Source of the DNA: Lachnospiraceae bacterium
GTDB taxonomy: Bacteria > Bacillota > Clostridia > Lachnospirales > Lachnospiraceae
NCBI GenBank assembly: GCA_024699395.1
Contig: JAILPU010000086.1
Span: 1 to 6,083 of the forward strand
Direction: 5' to 3'
DNA: 6,083 nt
Numbering within the stretch: position 1 is the stretch's first letter; every line of letters begins with the position of its first letter. The notes below the pieces were generated by a model. That model was not told where the DNA came from. It did not search any database and worked only from the letters and a program-made list of their open reading frames with translations. Of the stretch, positions 1 to 6,083 are shown one piece after another. A program made the position numbers and the translations under genes.

Positions 1-10
1 TGTTTAACAT
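1..10 (-). CDS. recN: Start of DNA repair protein RecN (first 3 codons only)
   Basis: Only the start codon (ATG at 10-8), two further codons (Leu, Asn) and one base of the next codon are in the window. The peptide begins Met-Leu-Asn, which fits the usual Met-Leu start of RecN but is far too short to prove identity. Two things support a real start: an AAAGGAG ribosome binding site 5 nt upstream, and synteny, since recN directly follows argR in this conserved Firmicutes cluster. RecN is a cytoplasmic SMC-like ATPase that acts in double-strand break repair. The gene lies 37 nt after the argR stop, with no terminator between them, so it is probably transcribed as part of the same operon. The assignment is inferred from context. 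Confidence 0.6.
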
Positions 11-15
11 TGTTT

Positions 16-22
16 CTCCTTT
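16..22 (-). promoter_or_regulatory. Strong ribosome binding site for the gene after argR (recN)
   Basis: On the minus strand the sequence AAAGGAG lies 5 nt (AAACA) before the ATG at 10-8. It is one of the best Shine-Dalgarno matches in the window and shows that a new gene starts at the left edge. The short argR-recN gap (11-47) is otherwise A-rich and holds no hairpin followed by a T run. Confidence 0.75.
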
Positions 23-47
23 CCTCTTTATGCACGTTTTATTTCTA

Positions 48-500
48 TCACTCAAGCATCGTGGTTAATTTCTGCACCAGATGCTCTGCATCGTTTTTAC
101 TGGCGAGAGCCGCCATAATTGTATCGTCACCGGCGATACAGCCTATTATTTCCTTGAATTTCATGGCATCCAAAGCTGCCGCAAAAGCCATTGCCATTCC
201 CGGGACAGTTTTCAGAACCAGTATGTTTTCCGCCGCGGTCATGGATATAAAACCGTCCTTCATGATTCTGATATATTTTTCTTCAAGGCTTGAATCTTCT
301 CTTTTTAAAACAGCATATTTTTGCTTATTTCCACTGCTTGAAGTAACCTTTATAAGCCTTAATTCCCTTATATCTCTTGATACCGTAGCCTGAGTCACTT
401 TATGACCTGCCTGGGTCAAAAGTTCCATCAGTTCCTCCTGGGTCTCGATGTCATTGTGTTCAATAAGCTCCAGTATCTTGTTCTGTCTTATCTTTTTCAT
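48..500 (-). CDS. argR: Arginine repressor ArgR
   Basis: This encodes a 150-residue protein, the normal ArgR/AhrC length. Members of the family are hexameric DNA-binding proteins that use L-arginine as co-repressor to control arginine biosynthesis and catabolism. Residues 1-70 form the winged helix-turn-helix domain, with the family signature TQATVSRDIRELRLIKV at 36-52 (the SRD at 41-43 lies in the recognition region). Residues about 75-150 form the oligomerisation and arginine-binding domain, with GDDT at 124-127 carrying the paired aspartates expected to bind arginine. The start ATG (500-498) gives the typical Met-Lys-Lys N-terminus. The ribosome binding site is weak (a GGG at 509-507, 6 nt upstream). 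The gene starts 12 nt after the nadK stop, so it is probably co-transcribed. I see no clear ARG box near it, so any autoregulation would act at a promoter outside the window. The protein is intact and the assignment is firm. Confidence 0.95.
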   Translation of the reverse strand: MKKIRQNKILELIEHNDIETQEELMELLTQAGHKVTQATVSRDIRELRLIKVTSSSGNKQKYAVLKREDSSLEEKYIRIMKDGFISMTAAENILVLKTVPGMAMAFAAALDAMKFKEIIGCIAGDDTIMAALASKNDAEHLVQKLTTMLE

Positions 501-512
501 AAAATACCCGCA

Positions 513-1346
513 TCAGTCTGCCATTTTACGGTGAAGCTTCTCCATAAAGCTCTTTTGGCTGAGGCATACGAAGGAGATGTTTTTGTCACTGGTTGTTATC
601 CCCACCCTGTCTCCCGGTTTAAGGGCTTCTATATGTGTGCCGTCGAATATAACATCCACCCTCTGTTCGGCTCCTCTGCCTCCCTTGGTGATGGCAATCT
701 CTATGGCATCATCCTTTGAAAAAATAATGCTTCTCTGGTTAAAGGAGTGGGTGCATATGGGGGTGAGCATTATAAGTCTCGCATTGGGTTCCACAATGGG
801 ACCCATGGCCGAAAGATTGTAGCCCGTAGAACCTGTGGGTGTTGTGATGATAACACCGTCCCCGGCATAATGCTTAAGGAACTGCCCGTTTACAAATACA
901 TCAAATTCCACTACCTGTATGGAACCGTATCTTGCGATTACTATGTCATTAAGAGCTATATCCTCAAGATTGGAGCCGTCTTTTCCGTAGGTAATCATAC
1001 CCTTTATCATCATACGGCTCTCAAGCTCGTACTCTCCGTCTATAAGCCTGTCTAATGACTCCTCCAGATTGTCCTGCTCAATCTCAGTCATATATCCCAA
1101 AGTTCCGAAATTAATACCTATAAGAGGTATTCTCTTGGTTATAAATTCTCTTGCTGCCTGAAGGACTGTTCCGTCTCCTCCCAAAACCAGCATTATATCC
1201 ACATCCTCAAAGGAGATCTTTTCATTATTGTCAAGTTCTCTGCAGGAAACCTTCTGACCTTTATTTACCAGATATTCCTTAATCCTCTTGGTATTGGTAA
1301 GATTGGGATCCTTTATGGTGTTGGGATATATGTAAAAATGCTTCAT
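513..1346 (-). CDS. nadK: NAD kinase (ATP-NAD kinase)
   Basis: This cytoplasmic enzyme phosphorylates NAD+ to NADP+, the source of the cell's NADP(H). The 277-residue product has the usual length and all main family motifs. GGDGT is at 56-60, where the aspartate is the expected catalytic residue. NFGTLGYMTE (79-88) follows. LND at 132-134 stands where many homologues have NE. The glycine- and threonine-rich NAD-binding stretch GDGVIITTPTGSTGY is at 162-176, followed by GPIVEP (182-187) and the conserved HSFNQR region (200-205). The start ATG at 1346-1344 has an excellent TAGGAG ribosome binding site whose first three bases are the tlyA stop codon. The gene lies 7 nt after tlyA and 12 nt before argR. 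A place between tlyA and argR is typical of Clostridia and unlike Bacillus. No defect is visible. Confidence 0.96.
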   Translation of the reverse strand: MKHFYIYPNTIKDPNLTNTKRIKEYLVNKGQKVSCRELDNNEKISFEDVDIMLVLGGDGTVLQAAREFITKRIPLIGINFGTLGYMTEIEQDNLEESLDRLIDGEYELESRMMIKGMITYGKDGSNLEDIALNDIVIARYGSIQVVEFDVFVNGQFLKHYAGDGVIITTPTGSTGYNLSAMGPIVEPNARLIMLTPICTHSFNQRSIIFSKDDAIEIAITKGGRGAEQRVDVIFDGTHIEALKPGDRVGITTSDKNISFVCLSQKSFMEKLHRKMAD

Positions 1347-1350
1347 TTTA

Positions 1351-1356
1351 CTCCTA
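1351..1356 (-). promoter_or_regulatory. nadK ribosome binding site overlapping the tlyA stop codon
   Basis: TAGGAG on the minus strand spans 1356-1351, and its TAG (1356-1354) is also the tlyA termination codon. The nadK ATG follows after 4 nt (TAAA). A ribosome finishing tlyA therefore ends on the nadK Shine-Dalgarno, which suggests coupling of the two genes. This site also fixes the nadK start. Confidence 0.85.
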
Positions 1357-2238
1357 TATGGCGGTATGGGATTCCTTCACCGCTCTTTCTATAAGTTCCT
1401 TAAATCTGTCACTTTTGGACAGTCCGTTTTTATTAAGCGTGATCTCTTTCAAAAGTTCTTCGGCATCCTTCTCCGTTAAATCCAAGATATCCGAAGATAT
1501 ATCACTGCATTTTTCAAGAAAAATAAGATATTCTATATTTCCCTCGGGTCCCTTTATGGGTGAATATGTGAGATCCACGGGTTCGAAGCCTATAAGGGGC
1601 ACGTAATCCACTATCTTTTCGATTACTTCCCTGTGGACTGCCTCATCACGGACAACTCCGTTTTTCCCCACCTTTTCTCTTCCTGCCTCAAACTGAGGTT
1701 TGATAAGGCATACCATACGTCCCTTATTGGAAAGGATATTTCTGGCAGGGATAAGTATCTTGGTCAGTGAAATAAATGACACATCCACGCTGGCGAAATC
1801 TATCTTATCTTCAATATCTTCAGGTTTTAAATACCTGAAGTTGGTCTGCTCCATACATACGACTCTCTCGTCGTTTCTTAATTTCCAGGCTAACTGCCCT
1901 CTTCCCACATCCACGGCATACACCTTTGAAGCCCCGTTTTGAAGCATACAGTCGGTGAAGCCTCCTGTGGAAGCGCCTATATCCATACATACAAGACCTG
2001 TGAGTTCAAAGCCCCACTTAGCCATTGCTTTTTCAAGTTTAAGACCGCCTCTTGAGACGTATTTAAGCCCCGTATCCTTAACGGTTAACTCAAGACCTTC
2101 TGTCTCAAACATGGTGCCGGCCTTATCTTCTCTTTGGCCTTTTACAAAAACGTTACCTGACATGATGATGGCTTTTGCTTTCTCTCTGGATTCGGCATAA
2201 CCTTCATCCACCAGAATAACATCAAGACGTTTTTTCAT
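1354..2238 (-). CDS. tlyA: TlyA family 2'-O-methyltransferase (S4 and FtsJ domains), rRNA modification
   Basis: The product is 294 residues from the ATG at 2238-2236. Residues 1-60 form an S4 RNA-binding domain (KKRLDVILV at 2-10, ESREKAKAIIMSGNV at 16-30). Residues about 61-242 form an FtsJ/RrmJ-type SAM-dependent methyltransferase. The SAM motif DIGASTGGFT is at 86-95, and the Lys-Asp-Lys-Glu catalytic set can be placed at about K67, D152, K180 and E236. Characterised TlyA proteins 2'-O-methylate cytidines in 23S rRNA and, in some types, 16S rRNA, which affects capreomycin sensitivity; family members have also been called haemolysins. An in-frame TTG at 2256 would add six residues, but the family normally begins Met-Lys-Lys-Arg-Leu-Asp, so the ATG is preferred although its AGGG is only 3 nt away. 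The start overlaps the dxs end by 17 nt. A tail of about 50 residues beyond the methyltransferase core is longer than usual. Exact rRNA target sites cannot be read from the sequence. Confidence 0.93.
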   Translation of the reverse strand: MKKRLDVILVDEGYAESREKAKAIIMSGNVFVKGQREDKAGTMFETEGLELTVKDTGLKYVSRGGLKLEKAMAKWGFELTGLVCMDIGASTGGFTDCMLQNGASKVYAVDVGRGQLAWKLRNDERVVCMEQTNFRYLKPEDIEDKIDFASVDVSFISLTKILIPARNILSNKGRMVCLIKPQFEAGREKVGKNGVVRDEAVHREVIEKIVDYVPLIGFEPVDLTYSPIKGPEGNIEYLIFLEKCSDISSDILDLTEKDAEELLKEITLNKNGLSKSDRFKELIERAVKESHTAI

Positions 2239-4105
2239 TGTCCCTGTCACTTTCAAATCTTTCTAAAATACGGCTGACAATGGATTCACTGTCGATACCG
2301 CAGGCCTTCTTTAATTCGGCACAGCTTCCGTGCTGGATAAAACTGTCCTCAAGACCTATATTAATGAGGTTGGTAACAATCCTGTTGGCGGATAACAACT
2401 CACTTACATGTTCACCAAAACCTCCGCTTATAACATTTTCCTCCATGGTGACCAAAAGGCTGTGCCCGATGGCGGCTTCCGATATAAGCACCTCGTCAAG
2501 AGGCTTTACAAATCTCACATTTATAAGGCTGGTACTGATGCCTCTTTTTTCCAGTTCATCTCTGACTGACTCTCCACACTCCACCATGCTTCCCACGGCT
2601 AAAAGTGCCACATCACTGCCTTTGTATATATATTCGCTTTTTCCCGTTTCAATGGGTGCCCTGAAATCCTTAAGTCCCGCATATGCTACGCCTTTGGGAT
2701 ATCTTATAGCCACAGGCGTTCCCAGATTAACGGCATATTTAAGCATATCCGAAAGCTCCCATTTATTCTTGGGTGCCATCACCGTAAGATTGGGGATACC
2801 CGAAAGGTATGAAAGATCGAATATTCCCTGGTGAGTCTCTCCGTCACTTCCCACAATTCCTGCCCTGTCAACAGCAAATACCACTCCCAGATTCTGAGCG
2901 CACACGTCATGGATTATCTGGTCGTAGGCTCTTTGAAGGAAGGAAGAATATATGGCCACTATGGGTTTAAGTCCCCCTATGGCAAGTCCCGCCGCAAAAG
3001 TAACGGCGTGTTCCTCTGCGATACCCACATCAAAAAATCTTTCGGGATACATATTGTGGAATCTCTTTAATCCCGTACCGTCAGGCATTGCCGCCGTAAT
3101 GGCGCATACCTTTTCGTTTCTCGTCCCCAGTTTGCACATAACTGTGGAAAAAATATCGGTGTAGTTGGCAACCGTTCTGGGGTTGGTGGGAAGTCCTGTC
3201 TCAATGTCAAAGGGTTCCGCCCCATGGAATCTTGATGGATGTCTCTCCGCAGGAGAAAAGCCTTTTCCCTTATGGGTAAGAACGTGAACAAGCACGGCCC
3301 CCTGAACCTTCTTGGCATCCTTAAAGACTCTTAACAGAGCCCCTATGTCATGACCGTCAACAGGTCCCAAATATGTTATACCCATATCTTCAAAGAACAT
3401 TCCGGGGATAATAAGCTGTTTAAAGCTTGATTTCGCGCGTTTAAGCCTTTCCGCAAGGTTTCCTCCGGCCTCGGTCTTATTAAGGGCATTGTTCAATGCC
3501 TTTTTAATCCCAAGATAAGGCTCTGCGGTACGTATCATATTGAGATACTTGGAAACGCCACCCACATTTTCCGATATGGACATGTTGTTGTCGTTTAAAA
3601 CTATGATAAAGTTGGACGTAAGCTTCTGAGCGTTGTTTAAAGCCTCATAAGCCATGCCTCCCGTAAGGGAACCGTCACCTATAACCGCCACCACGGTTTC
3701 ATCCGTATTGTTTAACTCTCTGGCGCTAACAAGACCCAGACCCGCGGAAATGGAAGTGGAACTGTGACCTGTATTAAAAGCATCGCAGTCGCTCTCTTTG
3801 GTCTTGGGAAAACCGCTCATTCCACCGAACTGCCTGAGAGTATCAAAATCCTTTTTCCTTCCCGTAAGAAGCTTATGGGTATATGACTGATGTCCCACGT
3901 CCCATATAATCTTATCCTTGGGAAGATCCAGGCTCAAATGAAGAGCCATCGTAAGTTCCACACATCCGAGGTTGGAACCCAAGTGTCCGCCGGTAACGCT
4001 TATCTTATCAATGAGAAAGCTTCTTATTTCCGACGCAAGCTCTGCATATTCCTCTTTGGGAATCTTTTTTATGTCATTTGTTTTATTAATCTTATCAAGT
4101 ATCAT
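2222..4105 (-). CDS. dxs: 1-deoxy-D-xylulose-5-phosphate synthase
   Basis: This thiamine-diphosphate enzyme condenses pyruvate and glyceraldehyde-3-phosphate to DXP, the first step of the methylerythritol phosphate isoprenoid pathway; DXP also feeds thiamine and pyridoxal synthesis in many bacteria. The 627 residues match the family length. The ThDP-binding part (about 1-280) contains GGHLGS (39-44), VGHQSYTHKLLTGR (70-83), TGHSS (112-116) and the GDG...NN motif from 143 to 158. The pyrimidine-binding transketolase domain (about 313-475) has GIAEEHAV (361-368, with the catalytic-type glutamate at 364) and DRAGIVGSDGETHQG (413-427, with the conserved histidine at 425). The C-terminal transketolase domain covers about 490-615. 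The start ATG (4105-4103) has a CCGGAG ribosome binding site at 4119-4114, 8 nt upstream and 16 nt or less after the ispA stop. The 3' end overlaps tlyA. It is intact with no missing key residue. Confidence 0.97.
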   Translation of the reverse strand: MILDKINKTNDIKKIPKEEYAELASEIRSFLIDKISVTGGHLGSNLGCVELTMALHLSLDLPKDKIIWDVGHQSYTHKLLTGRKKDFDTLRQFGGMSGFPKTKESDCDAFNTGHSSTSISAGLGLVSARELNNTDETVVAVIGDGSLTGGMAYEALNNAQKLTSNFIIVLNDNNMSISENVGGVSKYLNMIRTAEPYLGIKKALNNALNKTEAGGNLAERLKRAKSSFKQLIIPGMFFEDMGITYLGPVDGHDIGALLRVFKDAKKVQGAVLVHVLTHKGKGFSPAERHPSRFHGAEPFDIETGLPTNPRTVANYTDIFSTVMCKLGTRNEKVCAITAAMPDGTGLKRFHNMYPERFFDVGIAEEHAVTFAAGLAIGGLKPIVAIYSSFLQRAYDQIIHDVCAQNLGVVFAVDRAGIVGSDGETHQGIFDLSYLSGIPNLTVMAPKNKWELSDMLKYAVNLGTPVAIRYPKGVAYAGLKDFRAPIETGKSEYIYKGSDVALLAVGSMVECGESVRDELEKRGISTSLINVRFVKPLDEVLISEAAIGHSLLVTMEENVISGGFGEHVSELLSANRIVTNLINIGLEDSFIQHGSCAELKKACGIDSESIVSRILERFESDRDNEKTS

Positions 4106-4121
4106 TCACAAAACTCCGGCG

Positions 4122-5048
4122 CTATTTGTTGCGCTCGCTCATGTGACTTACCAATCGGGTCAGAAACTCGCTTCCGGGAAGGTATTTACCCAATATAGCC
4201 ATGGCTTCATCCGAATAATCCTTCACCGCCCTGTCGGACTCCTCTATGCCTTTTATGGTCACATAAGTTTCTTTTCCGTTTTCGGCATCGGATCCCACAG
4301 GCTTACCCAGTTCTTCGGTTTTCCCCGTCACATCCAGAATATCATCCCTTATCTGGAAAGCTATGCCTATATCGTAGGCGCATTTCTCCATATCCTTTAC
4401 AGCGTCTTCATCCGCTCCCGCAAGAATCGCTCCCACGCACATGGATGCCTCTATAAGAGCCGCTGTTTTAAGTTTATGAATAAGCATTATATCCTGAAGG
4501 GAAAGCTTTATCTTTTCTTTTTCTGCATTTACATCAAGACACTGGCCTCCCAGCATCCCCCACAATCCCGATTTGGAAAAGAGGATTTGCAAAGCTTTTG
4601 CCGTCCTTTTGTGCATCTTTAAATCGTCGCCGCACAAATCAAAAGCGCTTGATGCAGTCTCCGCAGCAAGATTAAGAAGTTCATCGCCGCAGAGAATTCC
4701 CATCGCCTCACCGTATTTATACCAGGTGGACTCATTGCCCCTCCTGAAACGGTCGTTGTCCATGGCAGGCAAATCGTCATGAACAAGGGAATAGGTGTGA
4801 ATCATCTCAATGGCTGCCATAAAGGGTTCTATTATGCTCCCTTCACCTTTAAAAAGATCGAATGCAGCCTTCATCATAACGGGGCGAAGTCTCTTTCCTC
4901 CCGCCTCCACGCTGTATCTTATTCCTTCGGTGACGATAAATTTATTATCCTTATCCTCCGGAAGGAATTTCTTTACTGTTTTTTCGGCTTCGAGGGTTCT
5001 TCTTTCCAGTTCTTTTTGAAAATCAACCCTGCTATATGATTCACTCAT
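4122..5048 (-). CDS. ispA: Polyprenyl (farnesyl diphosphate-type) synthase
   Basis: This is a trans-prenyltransferase that joins isopentenyl diphosphate to allylic diphosphates, probably making farnesyl diphosphate for undecaprenyl lipid and other isoprenoids. From the ATG at 5048 it has 308 residues, slightly longer than many bacterial FPP synthases. The substrate-binding GGKRLRP is at 50-56. The first aspartate-rich motif DDLPAMD (91-97) has the four-residue spacing of bacterial short-chain enzymes. The second motif DDILD is at 235-239, and GKETYVT at 258-264. A tyrosine (86) five residues before the first motif is the feature that limits FPP synthases to C15. After the first motif the usual RRGxPTxH reads RRGNESTW, a notable change. 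A second in-frame ATG at 5054 adds two residues, but the GGA at 5059-5057 is 2 nt from it and 8 nt from the 5048 ATG, favouring the latter. The 5048 start overlaps xseB by 8 nt. dxs follows after 16 nt, so two isoprenoid enzymes are paired. Confidence 0.93.
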   Translation of the reverse strand: MSESYSRVDFQKELERRTLEAEKTVKKFLPEDKDNKFIVTEGIRYSVEAGGKRLRPVMMKAAFDLFKGEGSIIEPFMAAIEMIHTYSLVHDDLPAMDNDRFRRGNESTWYKYGEAMGILCGDELLNLAAETASSAFDLCGDDLKMHKRTAKALQILFSKSGLWGMLGGQCLDVNAEKEKIKLSLQDIMLIHKLKTAALIEASMCVGAILAGADEDAVKDMEKCAYDIGIAFQIRDDILDVTGKTEELGKPVGSDAENGKETYVTIKGIEESDRAVKDYSDEAMAILGKYLPGSEFLTRLVSHMSERNK

Positions 5049-5268
5049 CTTCATTATCCAGTTCTGTAAGAGAACCGTCCTTCTCCAGCTTCATAACCTT
5101 TTTCTCAAGCCTGTCTATCTCAGCATTACACTCCTTCACAAGCTTCATGCCCTCACTGTAACTGTTAAAGGCATCTTCCAGAGAAATATCTTCCGATGAA
5201 AGATTTTCCACCACCTCTTCAAGACGTGAGAATCTTTCCTCCAATGTAATCTTTGTTCCTTTAGCCAT
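5041..5268 (-). CDS. xseB: Exodeoxyribonuclease VII small subunit
   Basis: The 75-residue product has the usual small-subunit length and matches the family pattern throughout: TLEERFSRLEEVVENLSS (8-25), then SLEDAFNSYSEGMKLVKEC (31-49), and a helical, charged C-terminus (IDRLEKKVMKLE, 52-63). Several copies bind the XseA large subunit to form exonuclease VII, which degrades single-stranded DNA in both directions to acid-soluble oligonucleotides. The start ATG (5268-5266) has a GGGAG ribosome binding site at 5279-5275, 6 nt upstream, and follows the xseA stop by 12 nt. This is the expected arrangement for subunits of one complex. Its TGA stop (5043-5041) lies within the start region of ispA, so ispA translation is probably coupled to it. 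Confidence 0.95.
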   Translation of the reverse strand: MAKGTKITLEERFSRLEEVVENLSSEDISLEDAFNSYSEGMKLVKECNAEIDRLEKKVMKLEKDGSLTELDNEDE

Positions 5269-5274
5269 TCCGGT

Positions 5275-5279
5275 CTCCC
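5275..5279 (-). promoter_or_regulatory. xseB ribosome binding site in the xseA-xseB gap
   Basis: GGGAG on the minus strand lies 6 nt before the xseB ATG and fills most of the 12-nt gap after the xseA TAA (5283-5281). It fixes the xseB start and allows efficient re-initiation for the partner subunit. Confidence 0.75.
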
Positions 5280-5280
5280 G

Positions 5281-6083
5281 TTAAATATTTATATCTTTAA
5301 TTTCGGCTAAAGCCGAACCATCTGAAAATCTAATGTTAACCTGCATTCCCTTATGAATCTTCTCTACAGATTTAATGTTGGTACCCTTTTCGTCGGTAAC
5401 ATAGGAATAACCGCTTGAAAGTTTCTCTAAGGGCGACAGGCCTTTTAATTTCTCGGCATACATGAGCATCTCATTCTTCTTATCCGAAATAAGCCTATCC
5501 ATTATATGTTTAAGGTTGTTAAGTTCGTACTCAAGTCTGTTCTTTTGGGTTTGAAGTTTTGCCCCGGGAGAAAGGAATTTCAAGCTGTTCTCGAATTCCG
5601 AAACTTTTCTTCTCTTACTGTCAAGAAGATGTGAAAACTCTCTTTTGATGCCTTCCCGGTATCCTTCCAGATTCTCTTCAAACTTGTCAAACTCATATAC
5701 CGCAAGTTCCGCCGCTGCGGAAGGTGTGGGAGCTCTCATGTCCGCCACAAAATCGATTATGGTAAAATCTATCTCGTGACCCACCGCGGAAATTATGGGA
5801 ATACTGCAATCAAATACAGCCTGAGCAACCGTTCTGTCGTTAAAGCCCCAGAGATCTTCGATGGAGCCTCCGCCTCTTCCCACGATCATAACATCAACAC
5901 CAAACTCTTCTAATGCTTTTATACCCTTTACGATACTGGGTGCGGCCCCGTCTCCCTGAACAATCGCAGGGTACAGTATTATCTGCACATAGGGGTTTCT
6001 TCTCTTTGTTATCTGGATTATATCCCTTATGGCTGCGCCGGTGTCCGCTGTTACAACCCCGAGAGTTTTGATATAACGGGGTA
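5281..6083 (-). CDS. xseA: Exodeoxyribonuclease VII large subunit, 5'-partial (C-terminal part)
   Basis: The reading frame stays open to the right edge, giving 266 residues plus stop; the start and the N-terminal OB-fold (roughly the first 130 residues) lie outside. A GTG at 5988 could be mistaken for a start, but the 31 codons upstream of it are clearly XseA (LGVVTADTGAAIRD at 7-20 of the fragment). Other motifs are GRGGGSIEDLWGFND (about 68-82), AVGHEIDFT (99-107) and APTPSAAAEL (117-126). Residues equivalent to the proposed catalytic Asp, Arg, His and Asp of the E. coli enzyme appear present (D20, R69, H102 and D105 of the fragment). From about 130 to 215 the chain is long, charged and helical, as expected for the coiled-coil arm that carries XseB subunits. 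The end (SSGYSYVTDEKG, then a small beta-rich segment) is typical. The protein is the nuclease core of exonuclease VII. The gene is followed by xseB after 12 nt. Confidence 0.96.
   Translation of the reverse strand, partial: PRYIKTLGVVTADTGAAIRDIIQITKRRNPYVQIILYPAIVQGDGAAPSIVKGIKALEEFGVDVMIVGRGGGSIEDLWGFNDRTVAQAVFDCSIPIISAVGHEIDFTIIDFVADMRAPTPSAAAELAVYEFDKFEENLEGYREGIKREFSHLLDSKRRKVSEFENSLKFLSPGAKLQTQKNRLEYELNNLKHIMDRLISDKKNEMLMYAEKLKGLSPLEKLSSGYSYVTDEKGTNIKSVEKIHKGMQVNIRFSDGSALAEIKDINI

Noticed and set aside
27..47. A-rich stretch after argR considered as an ARG box (ArgR operator).
   Set aside because: No palindromic pair of half-sites with the AT-rich arginine operator pattern is present; only a loose partial resemblance.
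27..55. Promoter-like pair on the minus strand between argR and recN: TTGAGT, 17 nt, CATAAA.
   Set aside because: Each box matches only 4 of 6 consensus bases, and the predicted transcription start (about position 20) would fall inside the recN ribosome binding site.
2238..2834. Open frame of 198 codons on the plus strand.
   Set aside because: It lies entirely antisense to dxs, whose protein is fully conserved; the translation is serine- and leucine-rich without any recognisable domain.
3067..3318. Open frame of 83 codons on the minus strand in another frame within dxs.
   Set aside because: Overlaps the conserved middle of dxs; arginine- and proline-rich composition typical of an out-of-frame shadow.
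4119..4134. Small inverted repeat GCGC-8 nt-GCGC at the ispA/dxs junction, considered as a terminator or attenuator.
   Set aside because: Only 4 bp of stem with an 8-nt loop; the TTTT that follows is short and belongs to the dxs spacer, so termination is unlikely.
3972..4622. Open frame of 216 codons on the plus strand across the ispA/dxs junction.
   Set aside because: Antisense to two well-supported genes, TTG start without a well-placed ribosome binding site, no recognisable domain.
5281..5988. A 235-residue XseA starting at GTG 5988.
   Set aside because: The same frame continues upstream to the window edge with clear XseA sequence, so the GTG is an internal valine codon and the gene is simply cut by the edge.
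1..6083. Search for a novel defence, mobile, riboswitch, repeat or RNA element.
   Set aside because: Nearly every base is within a recognised housekeeping gene; the longest gap is 37 nt, leaving no room for an unassigned system, and no repeats or tRNA/rRNA-like sequence were noticed by eye.

Overview
The window is one tightly packed run of co-directional genes, all on the minus strand, with no RNA gene, mobile element, CRISPR array or long non-coding stretch. The gene set and order point to an anaerobic Firmicute of class Clostridia, most likely Lachnospiraceae-like. Reading in the direction of transcription (high to low coordinates) the order is xseA - xseB - ispA - dxs - tlyA - nadK - argR - recN. 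Bacillus has a similar cluster but keeps nadK elsewhere; nadK between tlyA and argR is the clostridial form. Moderate GC (judged by eye), frequent ATA and AGA/AGG codons and AGGAG-type ribosome binding sites fit this. The placement rests on synteny and family recognition, not on a database search.

Layout. About 5281-6083 encodes the C-terminal two thirds of the exonuclease VII large subunit; its N-terminus lies beyond the right edge. It is followed after 12 nt by the small subunit gene xseB (5041-5268). Next are two isoprenoid genes: ispA, a farnesyl-diphosphate-type prenyl synthase (about 4122-5048), and dxs, the first enzyme of the methylerythritol phosphate pathway (2222-4105). Then come tlyA, an S4-domain rRNA 2'-O-methyltransferase (1354-2238), nadK, NAD kinase (513-1346), and argR, the arginine repressor (48-500). 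A 37-nt gap holds a strong ribosome binding site followed by the first three codons of a gene that is almost certainly recN (1-10).

How it works together. Neighbouring genes are separated by 7-37 nt or overlap (xseB/ispA, dxs/tlyA), and I see no credible internal promoter or terminator. The window therefore looks like the middle of a single operon with translational coupling. Functionally it mixes DNA repair (xseAB, recN), isoprenoid supply (dxs, ispA), ribosome modification (tlyA), NADP supply (nadK) and arginine control (argR). This is a conserved housekeeping neighbourhood. I did not find a novel system here. The points of interest are small: start-site choices, an altered region after the first aspartate-rich motif of IspA, a long C-terminal tail on TlyA, and the recN start at the left edge.
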